A DNA stretch of 64,000 nucleotides from an uncultured Fulvivirga sp. (GCA_947500555.1 CANMSE010000005.1:1-64000); one strand, 5' to 3'; positions 1 through 8,360 are shown, counted from the first letter of the stretch. Numbers and translations are program-made. The notes: generated by a model from the letters alone, not told the origin.

Positions 1-131
1 CCCTGTCAGTTTTTTCATCTCAAGTAAACCATCTTATTGAAATAATACAACTCGGTAAACCTAAAGGAAATGACGTTATTAATTTGATTACAAAATCCCG
101 TAAGAAAATGCTCTCTCATCCCGTATCTTAG
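1..131 (+). CDS. Possible 3' end of an upstream gene (partial, unidentified)
   Basis: The frame beginning at base 3 is open from the window edge to a TAG at 129-131, giving 42 residues ending in KKMLSHPVS, six bases before the helicase start at 138. In related genomes the gene before this helicase is often the ATP-dependent DNA ligase, but this tail does not resemble the ligase C-terminus I know. A frame this short at an edge could be open by chance, and the end of it (124-131) also reads as a near-consensus promoter element, so it may be non-coding leader instead. Confidence 0.3.
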   Translation, partial: LSVFSSQVNHLIEIIQLGKPKGNDVINLITKSRKKMLSHPVS

Positions 132-137
132 CCCTTA

Positions 138-2576
138 ATGACCGATAAGGAGTTACTAGGTTTAGGCAAAACATGGTTTAAGACCAAAGGATGGAAAACC
201 TTTCCATTTCAGGAAAAAGCCTGGCAGGCCTATTTAGATGGTTATCACGGATTAGTCAATGCACCTACAGGCAGTGGGAAAACCTATTCAGTCGTCATAC
301 CTACTTTACTCGAATTTATCAAAGAGGAAAAAAAGACCAGCAAAACCAATGGTCTGCGTGTCATTTGGATCACACCAATACGAGCGTTGGCTAAAGAAAT
401 AGGTAACTCTACCGAACGAGCCATTAAAGGACTCGAACTAGACTGGCAAGTGGGTATCAGAACAGGTGATACTTCTACAAAAGATAGAGCTAAAATGAAG
501 AAAACTCCTCCGGAGTTTCTGATCACGACTCCTGAGAGTTTGCATTTAATGCTAGCACAAAAGGGTTATGTTAAATTCTTTGAGAACCTTAAAGCCGTGG
601 TGTGCGATGAATGGCACGAACTGATGGGTTCCAAACGTGGGGTGCAAATGGAACTGGCTCTTTCGAGGCTCAAAACCATTTGTCCAAAATTGAGGGTATG
701 GGGTATCTCAGCTACAATTGGTAATATGGACCAGGCGGTAGAAGCATTGCTTGGAAATTCATCCAGATACAAAGTCATAAAATCTGATATTGAAAAGGAG
801 ATACAGGTAGAAAGTGTAATGCCCGATGATGTGGAACAGTTACCATGGGCAGGTCACTTGGGAGTAAACTTGATAGACAAAGTGATTCCTATTATCAAGA
901 ATAGTGGCAGTACACTTATTTTTACTAATACTCGCTCTTTTGCTGAAATTTGGTATCAGAAGCTGTTGGATCGCGACCCGGACCTGGCTGGTATCATGGC
1001 CATGCATCACGGCTCTATCAGTAGGGAGCTTCGTGATTGGGTAGAAGACCAGCTGTACCACGGTCAGCTCAAAGCGGTGGTGTGTACTTCCAGTTTGGAT
1101 TTAGGCGTAGACTTCCGACCCGTAGAAACCATCATACAAGTGGGTAGTCCGAAAGGAGTATCACGGTTTGTGCAGCGTGCGGGAAGGAGCGGGCACCAAC
1201 CAGGGCAATTGAGCAAGATCTACTTTGTGCCTACACATTCATTGGAGTTGATAGAAGCTGCTGCTTTGCGACAGGCTATCAGCGAACAACTGGCCGAAGA
1301 TCGTATTCCTTACATTCGCTCGTTCGATGTACTCGTTCAGTATTTATTGACGCTGGCAGTTTCTGATGGCTTCAGACCAAAGGATATTTATAAAGAGATA
1401 AAAACTACGTTTTCTTACAACAGCGTAAGCGAGGAGGAATGGAGCTGGTTGATCAACTTCATTGTGACGGGCGGGCAGGCACTCACTGCCTATGACGAGT
1501 TTAGAAAAGTGGAAATTGAAGACGGTATCTATAAGATCATTGACCGAAGGATAGCTATGCGGCACCGCATGTCTATTGGCACTATCGTGAGTGATGTCTC
1601 TATGAAAGTGAAATACCTGAGTGGTAAATACATAGGTACGGTGGAGGAATATTTTATTTCACGACTTAACCCTGGTGATGTGTTTTGGTTTGCTGGCAGA
1701 AATCTGGAGTTTGTGCGGATTAAGGAGATGGATGTACAGGTGCGCAACACCAAGAAGAAGGCGAAAGCTATTCCTTCCTGGCAGGGGGGGAGAATGCCAT
1801 TGTCTTCCCAGCTTTCCGTGATGCTACGGGAGAAATTGCACCAACTCACTCAACCTAAGCAGCATGATGTGGAGTTGAAATTTCTCAAGCCTTTGATGGA
1901 TATACAAAGAGAAAGGTCGCACCTGCCAACAAGAGATGAATTTTTAATTGAGTATTTTAAAAGTGATGAAGGATTTCATGTGGTGATGTTTCCTTTTGAG
2001 GGACGTGCCGTACATGAAGGCCTGGCAGCTGTGATGGCACTGAGGATTTCTAAAATTACGCCTATCTCCTTTAGCCTTGCTATGAATGATTATGGTTTTG
2101 AATTGCTATCCGACCAGGAGATACCGATATACGAAGCGCTGGAGACTGATGTACTAACAACCGACAATCTATGGGCTGATATTCAGGCAGGCATTAATTC
2201 GGTAGAGATGGGCAGACGCAGGTTTCGTGATATTGCTTCCATCTCGGGTTTGGTATTCAAAGGCTATCCTGGGAATAAAATTAAAGACCGCCATATTCAG
2301 TCATCATCACAGCTATTTTTTGATGTCTTCAACGATTATGAATCTGACAACCTGCTATTGTTACAGGCGTACGAAGAAGTCATGGATTTTCAATTGGAAG
2401 AAGCTAGAATTCGAAAGGCACTGGAGCGAATAAACAATCAAAAAATAGTCATTAAAGAACCAAAGAAAGCGACTCCTTTTGCTTTCCCCATTATGGTCGA
2501 TCGACTGAGCCGGGAGAAATTGACCTCTGAAAGCTTGGCAGATCGGGTAAAGAAGATGCAATTGAGGTTGGGGTAA
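138..2576 (+). CDS. Ligase-associated DEXH-box helicase (Lhr-like)
   Basis: An 812-residue superfamily 2 DNA helicase, expected in the cytoplasm in DNA repair. Visible motifs in order: Walker A with GSGKT at residues 45-49, the DEWH box near residue 155, motif III SATIGN, and motif VI VQRAGRSGHQ, followed by a long Lhr-type C-terminal part. Length and motif order fit the ligase-associated DEXH helicase family, which normally sits with an ATP-dependent ligase, an Lhr-exonuclease-like beta-lactamase protein and the endonuclease PdeM. Here pdeM is about 9 kb away and no ligase is in the window. ATG 138 is used because it follows closely on TATCTTAG (124-131), one mismatch from the Bacteroidota -7 element. 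Exact substrate is inferred from the family. Confidence 0.93.
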   Translation: MTDKELLGLGKTWFKTKGWKTFPFQEKAWQAYLDGYHGLVNAPTGSGKTYSVVIPTLLEFIKEEKKTSKTNGLRVIWITPIRALAKEIGNSTERAIKGLELDWQVGIRTGDTSTKDRAKMKKTPPEFLITTPESLHLMLAQKGYVKFFENLKAVVCDEWHELMGSKRGVQMELALSRLKTICPKLRVWGISATIGNMDQAVEALLGNSSRYKVIKSDIEKEIQVESVMPDDVEQLPWAGHLGVNLIDKVIPIIKNSGSTLIFTNTRSFAEIWYQKLLDRDPDLAGIMAMHHGSISRELRDWVEDQLYHGQLKAVVCTSSLDLGVDFRPVETIIQVGSPKGVSRFVQRAGRSGHQPGQLSKIYFVPTHSLELIEAAALRQAISEQLAEDRIPYIRSFDVLVQYLLTLAVSDGFRPKDIYKEIKTTFSYNSVSEEEWSWLINFIVTGGQALTAYDEFRKVEIEDGIYKIIDRRIAMRHRMSIGTIVSDVSMKVKYLSGKYIGTVEEYFISRLNPGDVFWFAGRNLEFVRIKEMDVQVRNTKKKAKAIPSWQGGRMPLSSQLSVMLREKLHQLTQPKQHDVELKFLKPLMDIQRERSHLPTRDEFLIEYFKSDEGFHVVMFPFEGRAVHEGLAAVMALRISKITPISFSLAMNDYGFELLSDQEIPIYEALETDVLTTDNLWADIQAGINSVEMGRRRFRDIASISGLVFKGYPGNKIKDRHIQSSSQLFFDVFNDYESDNLLLLQAYEEVMDFQLEEARIRKALERINNQKIVIKEPKKATPFAFPIMVDRLSREKLTSESLADRVKKMQLRLG

Positions 2577-2581
2577 AGAAT

Positions 2582-2597
2582 AGCTTATTAAGCTTTT
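2582..2597 (+). terminator. Weak hairpin plus T-run after the helicase gene
   Basis: AGCTT (2582-2586), a three-base loop and AAGCT (2590-2594) are followed by TTT. It begins six bases after the helicase stop and overlaps the stop of the convergent DUF2200 gene. The 5 bp stem is short, so this is only a possible terminator. Confidence 0.3.
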
Positions 2598-2953
2598 CTC
2601 AAGATCTTCTCCATCTTTCGTCCTTTTGCCAGTTCATCTACCAACTTGTCTAAGTACCTTACTTGCTTTGTTAAGGGAGTTTCAATCTCCTCTATTCGAT
2701 AGCCACAAATTACTCCTTTTATGAGTTCAGCATTTGGGTTCAATTTTGAACTCTCAAAAAACTCTTTGAAAGTTGTTTTGCAATCAATTTGTGCTTGTAG
2801 TTGTTTGTCATCAAAACCAGTTAGCCACTCTATTACCTGGTGTAATTCCTCTTTTGTTCTTCCCTTTTTCTCCACTTTGGTGATGTAATGTGGATATACA
2901 GAAGCAAAGGTCATCTCTGCTATTCTTTCATCATGTTCTGGTGTGGTTTTCAT
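2588..2953 (-). CDS. DUF2200 family protein
   Basis: A 121-residue cytoplasmic protein of the DUF2200 family. The recognisable signature is MTFASVYPHYI, then KGRTKEEL, WLTGFD, the conserved ICGYRIEEIE and the end RYLDKLVDELAKGRKMEKIL; the whole family is about this length. Function is unknown; no catalytic residues can be named. The frame extends nine codons upstream to an ATG at 2980, but a full AAGGAGGT Shine-Dalgarno sequence sits seven bases before the ATG at 2953, so that start is chosen. It is convergent with the helicase gene and has no same-strand partner. Confidence 0.85.
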   Translation of the reverse strand: MKTTPEHDERIAEMTFASVYPHYITKVEKKGRTKEELHQVIEWLTGFDDKQLQAQIDCKTTFKEFFESSKLNPNAELIKGVICGYRIEEIETPLTKQVRYLDKLVDELAKGRKMEKILRKA

Positions 2954-2960
2954 TTTGGTT

Positions 2961-2968
2961 ACCTCCTT
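2961..2968 (-). promoter_or_regulatory. Strong Shine-Dalgarno sequence deciding the DUF2200 start
   Basis: The minus strand reads AAGGAGGT with a seven-base spacer to ATG 2953. Such a complete site is unusual here: most genes in this window show no Shine-Dalgarno sequence, as is normal for Bacteroidota. It moves the start nine codons inward of the longest frame. Confidence 0.6.
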
Positions 2969-3035
2969 AGTTTTAGGCATTATCTAATAGATGATTTATA
3001 GATTAGTTTCAAGTTAGCAAAATCGGCTGGTTTAC

Positions 3036-3205
3036 TTAGCAAGCTTCATATCTAAATTGGGGCAAAGATTCCTCCGTTATACTGTGGAATGACAAGAGAT
3101 GGAAGGAATTACTCGGACACGTCACTCTGAGGGCGCTGCCCGAAGAGTCTCATGATAGTGAGGAGACTCTTCATCCCAGACTAACGTCTGGATTCAGAGT
3201 GACGA
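3036..3205. repeat. Composite palindromic repeat, copy A
   Basis: A ~170 bp element sharing long blocks with the copy at 4384-4550, including CTAAATTGGGGCAAAGATTC, CTCCGTTATACTG and GTCTGGATTCAGAGTGACGA. The right half (3121-3203) is an imperfect palindrome: GTCACTCTGA and GAAGAGTCTC return as GAGACTCTTC and TCAGAGTGAC, with an inner CAGACTAACGTCTG. Non-coding; looks like a dispersed, possibly trans-mobilised intergenic repeat. Bases 2981-3035 before it hold nothing recognisable. Confidence 0.8.
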
Positions 3206-3242
3206 GTATTGGGAAATCTCTCGCTCTTCGATATGACCTTGG

Positions 3243-3605
3243 CTATAAGGCATCCTGCATTTTAATCCATTCCAAAACTACATTTTGTAAGTCTTCTTTT
3301 CGACCTTCAATTTCCTCCGTGTTCATGAACTTGGCGGTACGGGCTTCTTTCCCGTCACCTATCAACAATCCACTTTTATCGTTGATCAGGGCTCCTTTGT
3401 GAAACATCAAACTCACATGCTTCTTGGCATTCATAAAGAAAGAAGCAATGTTCCCTTTGTACATAAAAGTAGGACTGCTCCATTTTATGGTCTCTTCAAT
3501 ACCTTCGTGTGTAGCCAAAATTATTTCACGCACTCGCTGTATCTCTTTGGTTAACGGATGCTGCTTCTCTTTCAGGTAATCATCAACAATAGGATTCTTG
3601 TTCAT
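3243..3605 (-). CDS. DUF1801 domain protein
   Basis: A 120-residue cytoplasmic protein. The pattern EETIKWSSPTFMYKGNIASF, then HVSLMFHKGALI and a C-terminal conserved ARTAKF, is typical of the DUF1801/YdhG-like fold, a small alpha-beta domain of unknown biochemical role. It is divergent from an ArsR-type regulator and shares a 73 bp AT-rich intergenic region containing an inverted repeat, so control by that regulator is plausible. DUF1801 proteins are commonly found near ArsR/SRPBCC pairs in this phylum. The whole group lies between two direct repeats. Confidence 0.85.
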   Translation of the reverse strand: MNKNPIVDDYLKEKQHPLTKEIQRVREIILATHEGIEETIKWSSPTFMYKGNIASFFMNAKKHVSLMFHKGALINDKSGLLIGDGKEARTAKFMNTEEIEGRKEDLQNVVLEWIKMQDAL

Positions 3606-3641
3606 ACTCTTTGACTTTAATATTATTTAAATATAATATTA

Positions 3642-3661
3642 ATATTAGTAAATTCTAATAT
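3642..3661. promoter_or_regulatory. Candidate ArsR-family operator between divergent genes
   Basis: ATATTAG (3642-3648) and CTAATAT (3655-3661) form a perfect 7 bp inverted repeat with a six-base spacer. It sits immediately before TATCTTTA (3667-3674), one mismatch from the -7 consensus, and the ATG at 3679. Two copies of TAATATTA lie further left in the same gap. The region is very AT-rich, so chance palindromes are possible. Confidence 0.4.
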
Positions 3662-3678
3662 AGTTGTATCTTTACTCC

Positions 3679-3984
3679 ATGGCAATAGCTACTATTTTCT
3701 GGGCATTGGGTGATCCCAACCGATTTAAGGCAGTTAAGCTGTTGGGAGAGAAGCCCCTTACTGTTGATGAGCTTCGATTAAAGCTGAGCATAAGTCAGTC
3801 TTCTACATCTCAGCATTTAAAGATATTGAGCGAAGCAGGGCTGGTGTCATTTTCAAAGCATGGAAATTTTCGGATCTATTCGCTGAGAAAAGAGGAGTTA
3901 AAAAAGGCCATGCATTTTTTTGATCACCTCTGGGATGAGGGACTGGAAAAGTTGAAAACCAATTTAGAGAGCAAAAATGAATAA
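3679..3984 (+). CDS. ArsR-family winged-helix transcriptional regulator
   Basis: A 101-residue DNA-binding protein. The start ALGDPNRFKAVKLL, the recognition helix region SISQSSTSQHLKILSEAGLV and the wing SKHGNFRIYSL are standard ArsR features. No metal-binding ELCVCDL motif is present, which fits the subgroup paired with SRPBCC proteins rather than metal sensors. The longest frame begins at a TTG (3664), but the ATG at 3679 starts the family-typical N-terminus. It overlaps the next gene by eight bases, so the two are translated together. It probably represses its own divergent promoter region, judged from the inverted repeat upstream. Confidence 0.9.
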   Translation: MAIATIFWALGDPNRFKAVKLLGEKPLTVDELRLKLSISQSSTSQHLKILSEAGLVSFSKHGNFRIYSLRKEELKKAMHFFDHLWDEGLEKLKTNLESKNE

Positions 3985-4366
3985 TATACTAACGAAAGAG
4001 ATTTGGATCAATACTTCCATTGATAGCGCTTTCGATTGTTTTACGAAATCGGAAGCTATGCTGGCCTGGCATGGAAAGGAAATAGAACTTGACCCGGTAC
4101 CGGGAGGAATTTATAAAGTAGTATTCGAAGATGGAACGGTCATATTGGGAGCCTACAAAGAAGTGGAGCAGAATAAACGAGTGGTTTATACCGCTAAGTA
4201 TGGTAATGTTGAAAGTTTGATTAAAGTTACTTTTGCTGAGGAGGATGGCGGAGTGAGAGTAAAGATAAAGCAAGAGTTTTCTCCCGATCAGGATACTTCT
4301 TCATTCAACGAAGGTTGGGATTACTTCCTGGGGCTGTTGAGGGAGTTGTTGGAATCTAAAAAGTAG
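3977..4366 (+). CDS. SRPBCC / AHSA1-type ligand-binding domain protein
   Basis: A 129-residue protein with the START-like fold. Diagnostic parts are EIWINTSIDSAFDCFT near the N-terminus, PGGIYKVVFEDG, and the C-terminal GWDYFLGLLRELLE helix. The family binds hydrophobic ligands in a deep cavity; no ligand can be predicted. Its ATG overlaps the stop region of the ArsR gene, and ArsR plus SRPBCC pairs are a recurrent two-gene arrangement in which the second protein may act as the effector partner. That role is an inference. Confidence 0.88.
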   Translation: MNNILTKEIWINTSIDSAFDCFTKSEAMLAWHGKEIELDPVPGGIYKVVFEDGTVILGAYKEVEQNKRVVYTAKYGNVESLIKVTFAEEDGGVRVKIKQEFSPDQDTSSFNEGWDYFLGLLRELLESKK

Positions 4367-4383
4367 TGTTTTATGTCATCCCG

Positions 4384-4550
4384 TTAGCAAGCGGCATACC
4401 TAAATTGGGGCAAAGATTCCTCCGTTATACTGCGGAATGACAAGGGAGTGAAGGAATTACGGGTCACGTAACTCAGAGGGATGCAGCCCGAAGAGTCTTA
4501 TGACAACAAGGTTCTTCATGCCAGACTCGCGTCTGGATTCAGAGTGACGA
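4384..4550. repeat. Composite palindromic repeat, copy B
   Basis: The second ~167 bp copy of the 3036-3205 element, in the same orientation. Its left part carries GTCATCCCG (4375-4383) answered by CGGAATGAC (4433-4441), and its right part repeats the GTCACGTAACTCAGAGGGAT ... TCAGAGTGAC palindrome. The two copies flank the DUF1801/ArsR/SRPBCC genes. The remainder of the gap to 4608 holds nothing recognisable. Confidence 0.8.
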
Positions 4551-4608
4551 ATGGTAGAGGTTGTGATGTTCCTATTTTTATTGAACAAGCTTTATCTATT
4601 TTTACAAA

Positions 4609-4854
4609 ATGAAATGCTCTTCAGGGAAAAATTACTACCACGATAAAGAGACTGCCGAAGAAGCATTAATTGAAAATCATGGCAGAAATCATTACCAAGA
4701 AGGTGCAGGACCTATCAATGTTTATCAGTGCCATATTTGTGATGGCTATCACTTTACATCGAAAGGAAGTCGTAGTGCTTTATTGCATGACCCTGAAGTG
4801 AAGCAGCGTATCAGAAAACTAAGGCAAGCCTCGGAATGGGAGGGAAGGTTCTAG
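4609..4854 (+). CDS. Small hypothetical protein with a zinc-finger-like CxxC...H motif
   Basis: An 81-residue hydrophilic protein. It carries YQCHICDGYHFTSKG at residues ~44-58, resembling the zinc-ribbon knuckle of short bacterial and phage proteins, with further histidines before it and a basic C-terminal tail. No function is recognised; nucleic-acid binding would be a guess. It ends convergently with the VOC gene, the two sharing four bases (CTAG). It follows directly on repeat copy B. Confidence 0.7.
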   Translation: MKCSSGKNYYHDKETAEEALIENHGRNHYQEGAGPINVYQCHICDGYHFTSKGSRSALLHDPEVKQRIRKLRQASEWEGRF

Positions 4855-5228
4855 TCCTTAATGCGCCATGGTGGGTTGAGTCGGTTTTCACCACCATAAA
4901 ACAAAACAATCTTATTACCATCAGGATCAGTTAACCTGGCCTCTCGCCAAAGCCAACTTTTATCTTCCGGCAGATCACTGAACTGAATTCCCCGGTCAAT
5001 TAGTTCTTTTACTTTTTCATCCAACTTTTCTATCTCGAAATACACATAGATTCCATCGCCTTTAGGCAACTCTTCTACTTTATGTATCGAAAAAGAAGAA
5101 GAACCTTCAGGACACTCAAACCTTGCATAATGTGGCGACTTTACTATGAGTTTTAATCCTAGCTTCTTATAAAAGTCAATGGAGGCTTTAACATCGCTAC
5201 AAGGAACCGTTACCTGATTTAAATTCAT
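4851..5228 (-). CDS. VOC-superfamily (glyoxalase/bleomycin-resistance-like) protein
   Basis: A 125-residue single-domain protein with the beta-alpha-beta-beta-beta repeat of the vicinal oxygen chelate fold: VTVPCSDVKASIDFYKKLGL at the start and WLWREARLTDPDGNKIVLFY at the end. Members are metal-dependent isomerases, dioxygenases or antibiotic-binding proteins; which applies is not visible. It may be in one transcript with the small membrane protein and pullulanase genes upstream on the minus strand, with a ten-base gap to the former. Confidence 0.87.
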   Translation of the reverse strand: MNLNQVTVPCSDVKASIDFYKKLGLKLIVKSPHYARFECPEGSSSFSIHKVEELPKGDGIYVYFEIEKLDEKVKELIDRGIQFSDLPEDKSWLWREARLTDPDGNKIVLFYGGENRLNPPWRIKD

Positions 5229-5238
5229 TTCTTATAAA

Positions 5239-5448
5239 TTATGACTTAGCCTTAATGCTTAGATAGACAGCACGAATAATGAGTAAGATAAACAAACAAA
5301 GGCCAGAACCAATATTGATGACCGTTGCTGCAAATGTCAAACCCAGTTCAGCTATAAATTCATTCAAATAGAACAATGAAAACAAGCTGTTGAAGAAACA
5401 TAACAAACAAAATATCAGGCCTATTTTAAGAATTAAAGGAGTCTTCAT
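5239..5448 (-). CDS. Small two-helix membrane protein, unknown
   Basis: A 69-residue protein with two hydrophobic segments (roughly residues 6-27 and 40-62) and short charged ends, so an inner-membrane hairpin. No family is recognised. The longest frame starts at 5472, overlapping the pullulanase end, but the ATG at 5448 gives a clean KTPLILK N-terminus seven bases after the pullulanase stop. It lies between pullulanase and the VOC gene in the same direction and may be cotranscribed. Confidence 0.6.
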   Translation of the reverse strand: MKTPLILKIGLIFCLLCFFNSLFSLFYLNEFIAELGLTFAATVINIGSGLCLFILLIIRAVYLSIKAKS

Positions 5449-5455
5449 CCGTTCA

Positions 5456-7438
5456 TTATTTCTGATAGCCAATCAACATTGAAAATCTGGGGACGGATAC
5501 TGTTTCTGATATACTACCGAGGCCGGCCTCATCAATTTCATTACCTTTTGCTGCTAGCGTCCATTCTCCGGATATCGGAAGGTTTACCTCCTCCTCATTG
5601 CCATTGTAAATCACTAAGATGCTTTTCCAGGAGTCACTATTGGCGTTATCGCTTATAGTATAAGCTACTACGTCTTTTTCAGTTTCTACAAATGACAAAT
5701 GCGACCTTACCATTTCCGCTGACGGCATATAAAAAGCGGGATGGTTCTTACGCAGAGCAATTAGCTTTTTATAGTATTCAGTTATCTCTATAGTCTGGGC
5801 CTTTTTAGTCCAGTCAATTTGGTTGACTTCATCAGGCAAGTTATAAGAATTATGTTCGCCACCTTTGGTACGCAATAGCTCAACACCTGCATGTAAAAAA
5901 GCAATACCCTGGGAAGTCAACACCACAGCATTAGCCAGTTTGTGCATCGCTATTATATCTTCTTCCGAAGCGTCTTTTCGTGACACTTTCAGTTTGTCAT
6001 AAAGCGTATGGTTATCATGACAGGAAACGTAGGACACCGATTGCCACGGTTCATTGCTCCATGAAGTGTCTGAGTACACCACCGCCTTATAGTCTATCTG
6101 CGGATGGTCTATTGAGCCTACCACTCCAAACTTGACTGACTCTTCCATATTGGGTGCGCCACTAACGAAACCTGTACTCTCTTCTTCAAATACTGAACCC
6201 TTGAGTCCATCACGAATGTCATCGCTAAACGCAGATATTTGAGGCATTTCTTTGGTATGAGCTTTTAATGCCCGTGTTTCTACGGGCAAAGGCGAATCTC
6301 CTGCTGTCCAGCCCTCACCATAAACAAAGGCATTGGGGTTAATTTTTTCTACGGTGTCAGCCACCATATTCATGGTTTCTATATCATGAATGCCCATCAA
6401 ATCAAAGCGAAAACCATCAAGGTGATACTCTTCAGCCCAATAAGCTACGGACTCTACAATATACTTTTGTGCCATGGCTCTGTCTGAAGCAGTTTCATTG
6501 CCACAGGCCGAAGCATCAGACCATTTCCCATCTTCCCATTGGCGGTAGTAGTAGCCGGGGATCTCCCTATTGAAATTGGCTTCTTCAGTTCGCCCGGTAT
6601 GGTTGTAGACCACATCCAGTATCACACCTATATCAGCTTCATGAAATCTCTTGACCATTTCTTTGAACTCTTTTATGCGTACAGCTGCATTGTAGGGATC
6701 TGTAGAAAAAGAGCCTTCCGGAACATTGTAATTTTGTGGATCATACCCCCAGTTGAATTGAGGGCTATCGAGTTTTGTTTCATCAATGGAGTAATTATCG
6801 AATGAAGGTAGAAGATGAACATGAGTGATGCCCATCTCTTTCATATGATCAATGCCAGTCGGAGAACCATCCGGTGATTTAGTTCCTGACTCTATTAATC
6901 CGAGAAACTTACCTTTATTGACAGCTCCGGAACCAGGGTGAATAGTAACGTCACGAACATGTAATTCGTAAATGACCGCTTCATTAGGCTTGTTTAAAGA
7001 AGGACCAGAGTCATTAGTCCAGCCTTCAGGATCAGTCTCGTCCAACTTCAGGACCATTGCCCTTTGACCATTTACTCCTACTGCTTGTGCATAAATACCA
7101 GGGGTTTCTTCCAGCCATTGGCCATCTAATTTCACCTGGTAGGTATAGTAAACACCATTAAGATCTCCTTCGAGGTGCTTGCTCCAAACGTCATTGTTCT
7201 GAAACTCCAGGTTATGACTTTCATAAGCTTCTCCATCATGCCCGTTTTCATAAAGATGAACTTTAACTTCTTCGGCATTAGGTGACCAAATTTTGAATGA
7301 AGTGCCTTCAGGTGAATAGTTTAACCATAAACTTTCATCAACAGGTGCTGGATATTCATTGAAGGACTGATATTTATCTGGTTGAGTGTTACAAGAGATG
7401 TAACTTCCAATAATCAGTAAGAGGATGAGTTTTTTCAT
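5456..7438 (-). CDS. pulA: Type I pullulanase, lipoprotein
   Basis: A 660-residue GH13 enzyme that hydrolyses alpha-1,6 branch points of pullulan, glycogen or starch. A signal peptide ends at a lipobox-like YISC (Cys16), placing it on the cell envelope. A CBM48 domain spans about residues 45-130. The catalytic barrel has FNWGYDP at 228-234 (the type I pullulanase signature, usually YNWGYDP), DVVYNH, the nucleophile Asp346 in GFRFD, the acid/base Glu375 in YGEGW and the transition-state Asp in SCHDNH. All key residues are intact. There is no SusC/SusD or amylase gene nearby, so it is not part of a visible starch utilisation locus. Confidence 0.94.
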   Translation of the reverse strand: MKKLILLLIIGSYISCNTQPDKYQSFNEYPAPVDESLWLNYSPEGTSFKIWSPNAEEVKVHLYENGHDGEAYESHNLEFQNNDVWSKHLEGDLNGVYYTYQVKLDGQWLEETPGIYAQAVGVNGQRAMVLKLDETDPEGWTNDSGPSLNKPNEAVIYELHVRDVTIHPGSGAVNKGKFLGLIESGTKSPDGSPTGIDHMKEMGITHVHLLPSFDNYSIDETKLDSPQFNWGYDPQNYNVPEGSFSTDPYNAAVRIKEFKEMVKRFHEADIGVILDVVYNHTGRTEEANFNREIPGYYYRQWEDGKWSDASACGNETASDRAMAQKYIVESVAYWAEEYHLDGFRFDLMGIHDIETMNMVADTVEKINPNAFVYGEGWTAGDSPLPVETRALKAHTKEMPQISAFSDDIRDGLKGSVFEEESTGFVSGAPNMEESVKFGVVGSIDHPQIDYKAVVYSDTSWSNEPWQSVSYVSCHDNHTLYDKLKVSRKDASEEDIIAMHKLANAVVLTSQGIAFLHAGVELLRTKGGEHNSYNLPDEVNQIDWTKKAQTIEITEYYKKLIALRKNHPAFYMPSAEMVRSHLSFVETEKDVVAYTISDNANSDSWKSILVIYNGNEEEVNLPISGEWTLAAKGNEIDEAGLGSISETVSVPRFSMLIGYQK

Positions 7439-7490
7439 TTAACAGATTTAATGTGTTAAATGAAATTAAACAATATCTAAGAAACGGTCT

Positions 7491-8360
7491 CTAAAAATGA
7501 ACTGATACTGGTTCTACCTTATAACCTTTGGTCCTCAAGAGTTCAATAAGGCTAACCTGACCAACCAAGTAAGGGGCTCCCAACGCGAAGAAGGTCGGCT
7601 TGTTTTTCATCATATCCTCGATATTTGGTAACCAGTCCAGAGCGCGGGCATCATAATAAACTTTCTTGAATTCTTTGCTTTCATTGGTGGCCTTAAACGT
7701 ATCATTTTTTACCTTTTCAAGGTCTTGTCGTTCCAAATAATCATTCACCAACTCATTGTATTCATTGATATGATCATAGAAGTTATTAACGGTATGTTTA
7801 AGAGCTTCTACCTGATCTTCTATTGGAAATTTTTTAAAGGCATCTATCTCTTCCTGTATAGTACCCAGACCTGCTATTTTTAATCCATGCTTTTTGGCTA
7901 TATGATGAAGCATCTGCTCAGTGTATACAATGTTATCACCGAGGTTAAGTGCTGTCGTAGTTGGAACTAGGATTATTGGCTGAAGCCTACTATAAAAGTC
8001 ATGATAGGCATGTTCCTTGACCTCAAAATCCAGAAGTAACAATAGACGAAGTTGGTTAAGCTCATCATCAGTTAAGTAGTCATTGATCCAGCCATCATTT
8101 GGTATTTTTACTGCCTGATTGAATTTCTTCTGAGTTTTTGCATTCATCATTGTTTTGGTAGCAAAAACTTCGCAGTTGTCCATAGCCTCATCTACTTCAG
8201 TCGGTACTTTGAACTTATCGGCAGGAAAAAAGTTAATAATGCCCATCATGTAGGAAGGCTCTGTCAAGCCGTTACCTGAAATCTTATATAGTACGGAATT
8301 TTCCTGAGCCTGAAGTGAAAATGAAATGCAAAGAATACATAGTAAAAGTCTACCAGTCAT
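7491..8360 (-). CDS. TraB/GumN family protein, exported
   Basis: A 289-residue protein with an N-terminal signal peptide ending near SLQAQ. The family pattern is visible in LYKISGNGLTEPSYMMGIIN, a central region with PTTTALNLGDN, and the C-terminal FFALGAPYLVGQVSLIELLRTKGYKVEPV. TraB/GumN proteins belong to the Tiki-like metalloprotease superfamily; the typical N-terminal motif here reads with Asn where some members have His, so catalytic competence is uncertain. It acts outside the cytoplasm. It lies between pullulanase and an SF1 helicase gene with no functional link evident. Confidence 0.85.
   Translation of the reverse strand: MTGRLLLCILCISFSLQAQENSVLYKISGNGLTEPSYMMGIINFFPADKFKVPTEVDEAMDNCEVFATKTMMNAKTQKKFNQAVKIPNDGWINDYLTDDELNQLRLLLLLDFEVKEHAYHDFYSRLQPIILVPTTTALNLGDNIVYTEQMLHHIAKKHGLKIAGLGTIQEEIDAFKKFPIEDQVEALKHTVNNFYDHINEYNELVNDYLERQDLEKVKNDTFKATNESKEFKKVYYDARALDWLPNIEDMMKNKPTFFALGAPYLVGQVSLIELLRTKGYKVEPVSVHF

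Noticed and set aside
1529..1849. 106-residue minus-strand frame inside the DEXH helicase gene
   Set aside because: Antisense shadow; composition and lack of context argue against a gene.
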